From Aurelia coerulea (lineage: Eukaryota > Cnidaria > Scyphozoa > Semaeostomeae > Ulmaridae), in assembly GCA_039566865.1 (NCBI GenBank), contig CM076949.1, positions 3,014,501-3,078,500 on the forward strand: a stretch of DNA of 64,000 nucleotides, read 5' to 3'. Shown here one piece after another: positions 58,542-64,000 of the stretch. Made by a program: the position numbers and the translations under genes. The first letter of the stretch is position 1; each line of letters begins with the position of its first letter. Under the pieces are notes generated by a model. The model did no database searches. It was not told the origin of the DNA and saw nothing but the letters and a program-made list of their open reading frames with translations.

Positions 58542-59581
58542 TGGAACCTTGGTCAAATAATGAGTCTTTCAACTGAGCATTCCCTGTAATACGAAGTAGC
58601 GTAAGAAATAATAGAAAAAACGAGCCAGTATGTTGTCATCCGGGAAGCATTTTTATACATTCTTTATTGTAGCTCTTTCTGAACCGGTTAACTTTCCACT
58701 TTGCGAAAAATGCCTTGCTTTTGAAAGTCAACACACCAGTTCGACGAACGGCTGCCATTATGGATTCTTTTCCAACTTTTATGGCATAAAATTTTCAACT
58801 CCATATTTGGATTCAAAAGTGTTTAGCTGCAAGAGTAATTCACGTTGAACATTGAAAATATAGCTCTCGAACTTAGCACGAAATTCTTCAGGTATTTTCC
58901 GCCCAGTGGAATTTAGGCACCCGGGCTCAGGATTCTGCAATGAAGTGTTACCGAATGACTCCTGTTCCAAACAGTTAGAAACCGGGAGGTAAAACTTCTT
59001 GATTGATTCTGTGGGGTAACAAGCGTTAGCTGTACTAAGGAAATTTTGAAATACTATCGTTAATTGTAATTTTGTAAAAGAATAATGTTTGAGATACCAT
59101 CCATCTTATGTATATTTGCAGAATAGAGGAGAGCTTTTTCATCCTGCGTGTTTTACTATGATCAAAATATTCCTTTCGTTGCCTGTAGTGCAATTGTACA
59201 AAGCTAGACGAGTAAATAAAGTAAAATATAAGCACTTTGATATGAATTGAATTAAGCACGACGTTCAGAGCAAGCCTTGATAACGGGTTATGCTCGAATC
59301 TTCGTGTCGCCAATTAATATGAAATTGCTTACATTTTACCTTATACTTGACTGACGTTTCAAAAATGAGGCAATACAAAAATCCCACCAATCCCATTGGT
59401 TAGTCGCATATTCCCTGCGGTTTTCCCGTAGCCTTGTATAATATGACGCAAGGGCGCGTTTTTGTCGCCACAGCAACTGTTTTAGTCCTGTGAGAGTTAA
59501 AATGCGTTCGACCAGATGATACGAGTCAAAATTAGAAGCTGAATTAGAAGATTTTACACCGACGTTTTTAAAGCTTTGAAA

Positions 59582-59663
59582 TCGAGTGGTGGGGCTCTAC
59601 CTAAGATCGAACACTGTTCTGGCTGCAAAGTCAGAGGATTACACCACTACGCCACAACACCTT
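59582..59663 (-). mobile_element. tRNA-derived SINE family 1, head only
   Basis: Minus-strand tRNA-like head (A box TGGCGTAGTGG, CTTTGCAGCCAG arm, diverged B box GTTCGATC). The body is lost. Preceded at about 59553-59580 by a fragment resembling the right end of family B. Confidence 0.75.
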
Positions 59664-61138
59664 AATATTTTTCTCCGCCTTTTACTAGCCTCACTACATA
59701 GGGACCCTCAACTTACGCTCATCTAATTGAAGTGAATTAATGTTGTTGTTGTCGCTCCAGCCAAGGGCCTTATGGATTAACTCTTCTCAAAACGGCAAAA
59801 AAATTCTCGCCAGGAACAAATTTGTTCCTGGACCAATCAGGATGCAAGACTTGAAATAACTTGATGGGATTGGCTGATTCTTCTTCAATTTAAACTTCCC
59901 GCCAAAGGCAAACAAACGAATTCGAACAACGCGTTCGACTGAACTGCTCCAACGATCAAAATCTCAAAGTAGCGAACGAATTTACGGGATCTTTTGCGTC
60001 CCCAAACAACCAAAATATCACTTATGGGTAGGATTTTTTTGCTTTAATAGCTTGAAGAAACATTCATCTAAGTACTGATAGCTTGTTTTGCAGTGTAGCA
60101 CTTCAGGAAAACCACTTTTTGCGGCGATTTAGGGTCGATGGTTTTGAGAAAAAATAGCAGGTGATTTAGGCCATGTCCGTTTCTAGAAGCGTAAGTCCAT
60201 GAGTCGTAGTTATAGCGTCCATCAGCTTATCAATAGCGATAACCTACGAACATATAATCAGTCTAGCCTTTTACCTTCAGGACTTAAAATTTTAAAATTC
60301 CTTGAGTCACCAAGAAGGCTTAGTAACCTTCAGCTCACCTCAAGTTATCTCTTGACGTCATGAGCCAGAAAGTTGACTCATTTCGGCTATTTTCATTATT
60401 TCGTTGGTAGCTCTATTCTTGGTTAGAGAATCCTAAAACAGTTCCTAGCTTGATTAAATAAAATAATACTAATTTTTCAAAGCTTTGGCAGGCTTTGCTA
60501 AAAGAAGAAATACAGTTCATACATTATGCCAAGTATCAAGCTCGGAATTCCGTTTAGCTAAAACGCTTTAAATGCCTAAAATAAAACGATGAAATAAAAT
60601 CCTCTGTATTTTTGCACTAAACTTAAAGCCCTAGGTTTAGCCTTCCATAATTCCCCAAAATCCTTAGGCCTTTAGGCAAGGATTGGGTGGTCCATGTGTA
60701 GCCTTTGTGACAAAATATGTATTTAAGATGCCATTTATTTTGCAACAAGCTTTCCTGTATTTATCAGACCATAATCGTGCGACTATGCATTACAAATCGA
60801 TATCCTATATTTCATACTTGCACAAGACTTATGGTTTTATAATCATGATAATGTCTGCGCTAGACCGACCAGTTAACCAGATTTGTCCCTAAATTTCAAA
60901 GTCGGAAGAATGTGACAAAGTTCCAATGGGGTGAAATAGTATATTTCTGCGCGCCTGGGATTGCTAGAACAGGCTTTTGTAGTGGCTAGAGTTGAGCGTA
61001 ATGGTTTAAAAAAGGCCTGTTCATTACTTTTTCCCCTTTTTCCTAGCATCCGAAGTATACGAGAATGGTCTCGCTGAAGGGCTACCCTCCCTAAATATAT
61101 GAAATCAAATCAAATTAAAGTCTTAGAAACATTGAATA

Positions 61139-61318
61139 TTAAAGAAAAGCTTGTTGAGAGTGTGTTAGTCCTTCTTCTCGATGTGACCACACACCTCGTG
61201 ATTCCTTTAGCTTAGAACTTGATTCCTCGCTCTAGGTAGCAGGTTTTTGCCAGGACGGGGACTCCAACCATCAACCATCAGATTGGCACAGAGCAATGCG
61301 CTACCACCGCGCCATCCT
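61139..61318 (-). mobile_element. tRNA-derived SINE family 2
   Basis: Minus-strand head GGATGGCGCGGTGGTAGCGC (A box TGGCGCGGTGG), B box GGTTGGAGTCC, and body with CTACCTAGAGCGAGGAATCA. A second, truncated copy is at 30040-30192. Confidence 0.78.
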
Positions 61319-61489
61319 TTTGTATATGGGCCTAAGTCCAAGTTGAAAGGAAGCCTTTTTGGTGACTCACGGAGCTGTTAAAGTAAATATCTAAGACGAC
61401 AGTATCTTACATTCCCTGACACAAAACTCTCTGTAATTGTATGTCCTGTTATCCCAGGATTTGTTTTGCCCTCGTACTTGCTTGTGACA

Positions 61490-61830
61490 ATCAATACTAC
61501 TTCTACAATTACATATCATATTCATTCTATTAGGCTATTGGCATTTGAAATTTACAAAACTTTGCACAACTTAAATCCAGCATTTATGAAAGATTATTTT
61601 CTCCCAAAATCCACCAGCTATAATCTTCGAAGAAATGACGTTCTATTTATTCCTTAAGTCAAAAGTACAAATTATGGCATAAAATCGATTAGCTTTTTGT
61701 GTCCAATCCAAAGGTTTGGAATTCTCTTCCAAATGAAATAAAGTCATCCAAAAATGCATATCAATTCAAAATTCTCATAAAAGATTGGTTTTTCGACAAT
61801 CGATGCGCCTGCAACGCTTGCAGTCAATAA
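61490..61830 (+). pseudogene. LINE reverse transcriptase C-terminal remnant, frameshifted
   Basis: SIRLLAFEIYKTLHNLNPAF and SYNLRRNDVLFIP, then a stop and frame changes, with KVWNSLPNEIKSS and a Cys-containing end (CACNACSQ). Decayed. Confidence 0.78.
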
Positions 61831-62233
61831 GTTCCATAATGCAATCTCTAAAATTGCTTCATGTTAGTGTATATTAGTGCTCATACTATCGTAAAACTAA
61901 CATTAAATAAGGTATTATTGCTATTATTATTAGTCACATCAATCTACCTCAATCTACGCACATAGTCCCTCTTGAACACAGCTACTTGAAAACTTTTCAC
62001 AGCAAATAATAAGTCGCATCATCATTTATTTAAGTTTTGTGCCATCTGTAGATAGTCCAAAAAACGAGGTCTCAAGACCACTGTACCTACTTTCAGAAGC
62101 ATGATATAAATTTGGCGAAATGTTGCTCCATTTTCGCATGCCATTTTTAGACTGACCATAGATTACAGGAATAGCTTGATGATTCCATTTGTAGTATTGA
62201 TGATAAATTGCTTGTCTATGCTTAATTTTGTTT

Positions 62234-62745
62234 AGCATAGGGCTCAAATCTTTAAAAAGGTCGGTGTAAAATTCTATTGCAGTTTTCTTTGAAATGAAAG
62301 GCTTGGAAGAAACTTAGGGTTTTTTGCTGTAAATCTGCCGTGGCAATTTATTGATATCTTGATTTGTTTCAATATGGCGGCATTCATTACATTTGAGGCT
62401 ATGACGTCATCAAATTTCTAAATCCTAAACTAGAAGAGCTACAGATTTCTGCTTGCCATCATATTGTAGACCTTCATAAACTATGGTTTCTTTAGAGGTT
62501 ATATAATGTTCCCTCAATTAGTTTAGGATTTACGAGTGTTTAAATTTTTTCAAAATTTTCCATTAAAATTTTTCAAAAATAGTGAAATTGCCGCCATTTT
62601 GAAAAACATAAAGATATCAAAAAATTTCCACGGCAGATTTACAGCAAAGTACCATAAGTTCCTTTCAAGCAATTCAATTCAAAGAAAACTCCAAAAGAAT
62701 TTTACACCGACCTTTTTAAAGATTTGAAAGATTTGAGGCCTATGA
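62234..62745. mobile_element. AGCATAGG family B, copy 3
   Basis: 512 bp; target duplication ATTTTGTTT (62225-62233) / ATTTTGTTG (62746-62754), 8 of 9. The arms include the ATGGCGGCATT and CCGCCATTTTGAAAA blocks shared with copy 1. Confidence 0.88.
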
Positions 62746-62928
62746 ATTTTGTTGGCTGTTGATGAATCGAGATTCGATTCCAAACGTTGATTTGAGTTAC
62801 ATAATTTTCAGACCTCAGGCCATATCCGCACTGATTATGGCAGTAACGTATGTTTCAAATTAGATGTTACATAAGCTTTGCGATAAAGTAAAAACCTTAA
62901 AAACCTCATAAAAGAAATTGTGGATTGT

Positions 62929-63086
62929 GAAGTGAAGTTGCGGTTTTTAGCGCCTACCGCGGGGATAACAGAAGCTAAGCGCTAATCAACCGTCAAGTGG
63001 TGGGACCCTACCAGGTATCGAACCCTGTCCGCCTGACTGTTCTGGCTGCAAAGCCAGGGGATTACACCACTGCGCCACAACACCTT
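62929..63086 (-). mobile_element. tRNA-derived SINE family 1, copy 2
   Basis: Minus strand: head GGTGTTGTGGCGCAGTGG, CTGGCTTTGCAGCCAG arm, B box GGGTTCGATAC, body and tail CGCAACTTCACTTCAC. Collinear with 45900-46091. Confidence 0.88.
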
Positions 63087-63871
63087 CGATTAAGAACCTC
63101 CAGGCTGATTTGTGTACAATTAAAGTACTGTCTATATATAAGAACCAACGGATTGGAGCCATTTTAGCCTGTTACAGGAATCACATATTCTTTCATGCGG
63201 GTCTTTACTGTTAACGCAAAATTACCCATGCAAACGCTTAACTTGCTTTTATTCGCAAACATTTTCACGTGATTTGAGAGAGACTTTAACAATGACTGCC
63301 TAATATGTACAAAATTGTGGTAAGACTACAGTTGAATCCGAGGCTCTTGTGAAAATGCGACTGATTGGTATACAAGTGCAAACGCATGACAAAATTATGA
63401 AGGAAATCGATTTCTTTTCGTAGCAAGCAAAGGTAAATCGTGCATTTCCAAGGTAACCATGCCCATTGCGTTGGGAGTCACAGATAACTGGGAAAGAGGT
63501 TCTAACCAGTTGAAATCGTGACTCAGGCAGGGATTTCACCATCCCTAAAATTGTGCGATTGACTTGGTATGAAACTACATTTTGAGGTAGCTAGCTAAAA
63601 TGGACATTTCTACCCCTTGCCGACGCCCCTGGACTCGAGGAGGGTCTGTCGAGCCCTTTAAGCCGAGTCATTTGGCTACAAGGCTTTTGAGGGTTAAAAC
63701 ACACGTGAACATTCGAGAAGCAGATGCCAGATAGGAAAACAACGTTGTATGGTAAGAATATTTGATGAATAAATGAGTTTGCGTTTAACACATTTGCTAG
63801 GATGACTTTTCCTATTCATTTACGAATGCTATATTATTTACAAGAGATGATTTTATGAACCGAAATAACCA

Positions 63872-64000
63872 ATGGAGATGGAGCCAACCAATGTTGACAA
63901 GTTATCAAAAGATAACGATACGAACAGAATTTCAAAGGTGCACAGATGGGACATAGACTCAATACAACGTCCCAGTGTTACAGCAACAACAACATTTTTA
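63872..64000 (+). CDS. Possible 5' end of a third gene (runs off the window)
   Basis: ATG at 63872, preceded in frame by TAA at 63866, opens 43 codons with no stop to the window edge (MEMEPTNVDKLSKDNDTNRI, then SKVHRWDIDSIQRPSVTA). It is hydrophilic with balanced composition. No family recognised. An open frame this short can arise by chance, so this is only a candidate. Confidence 0.3.
   Translation, partial: MEMEPTNVDKLSKDNDTNRISKVHRWDIDSIQRPSVTATTTFL

Larger units (their letters stand above)
58037..63871. other. Intergenic region after coronin
   Basis: No gene recognised. Contains the listed duplication, SINEs, LINE remnant and family B element. The stretches 58542-59580, 59664-61130 and 63087-63871 show nothing I can assign, apart from a short inverted similarity of about 60 bp between 57001-57061 and 60198-60268. 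Confidence 0.6.

Overview
This is a eukaryotic, almost certainly invertebrate animal, genomic window. It is AT-rich and intron-rich, with two multi-exon housekeeping genes of clear animal type, several decayed LINE reverse transcriptases, tRNA-derived SINEs and many non-autonomous inverted-repeat (foldback) elements. There are no prokaryotic operons, rRNA or CRISPR. The style of the LINE remnants would fit a cnidarian or another early-branching or marine invertebrate, but I cannot fix the taxon from sequence alone.

Layout. (1) 1-12485: one uninterrupted satellite array of a 169-bp monomer (about 74 copies) with signs of a 12-monomer (2,028-bp) higher-order period. (2) 12486-14503: unique sequence plus a 995-bp element with perfect 9-bp target duplications, then a TATA box. 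(3) 14504-38376, + strand: an SMPD4-like gene (neutral sphingomyelinase 3 family). I could place 17 exons with matching phases (39+73+...+104 codons), plus a candidate first exon whose junction is unresolved; the protein is about 810 aa and ends in a hydrophobic anchor. (4) 38377-42221: intergenic, with two inverted-repeat elements. (5) 42222-58036, + strand: a complete 7-exon type-I coronin gene, 527 aa, all introns GT-AG and all phase 0. (6) 58037-63871: intergenic, with a tandem duplication, SINEs, a LINE remnant and a foldback element. (7) 63872-64000: a short reading frame starting with ATG and open to the window edge, possibly the start of a third gene.

The two genes are unrelated in function: one is a membrane/nuclear-envelope lipid protein, the other an actin regulator. 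What ties the window together is the repeat load in their introns. At least seven elements share a terminus beginning AGCATAGG; six were delimited at both ends and have exact or 8/9 matching 9-bp target duplications, which points to Mutator-type (MULE) transposition. Coronin intron 4 ends in a near-continuous chain of foldback elements, one of them nested. Other nested insertions, a 35-bp perfect palindrome and a dispersed retroelement 3'-end hairpin are described below. Functional calls come from recognising protein families by eye; no database search was possible.
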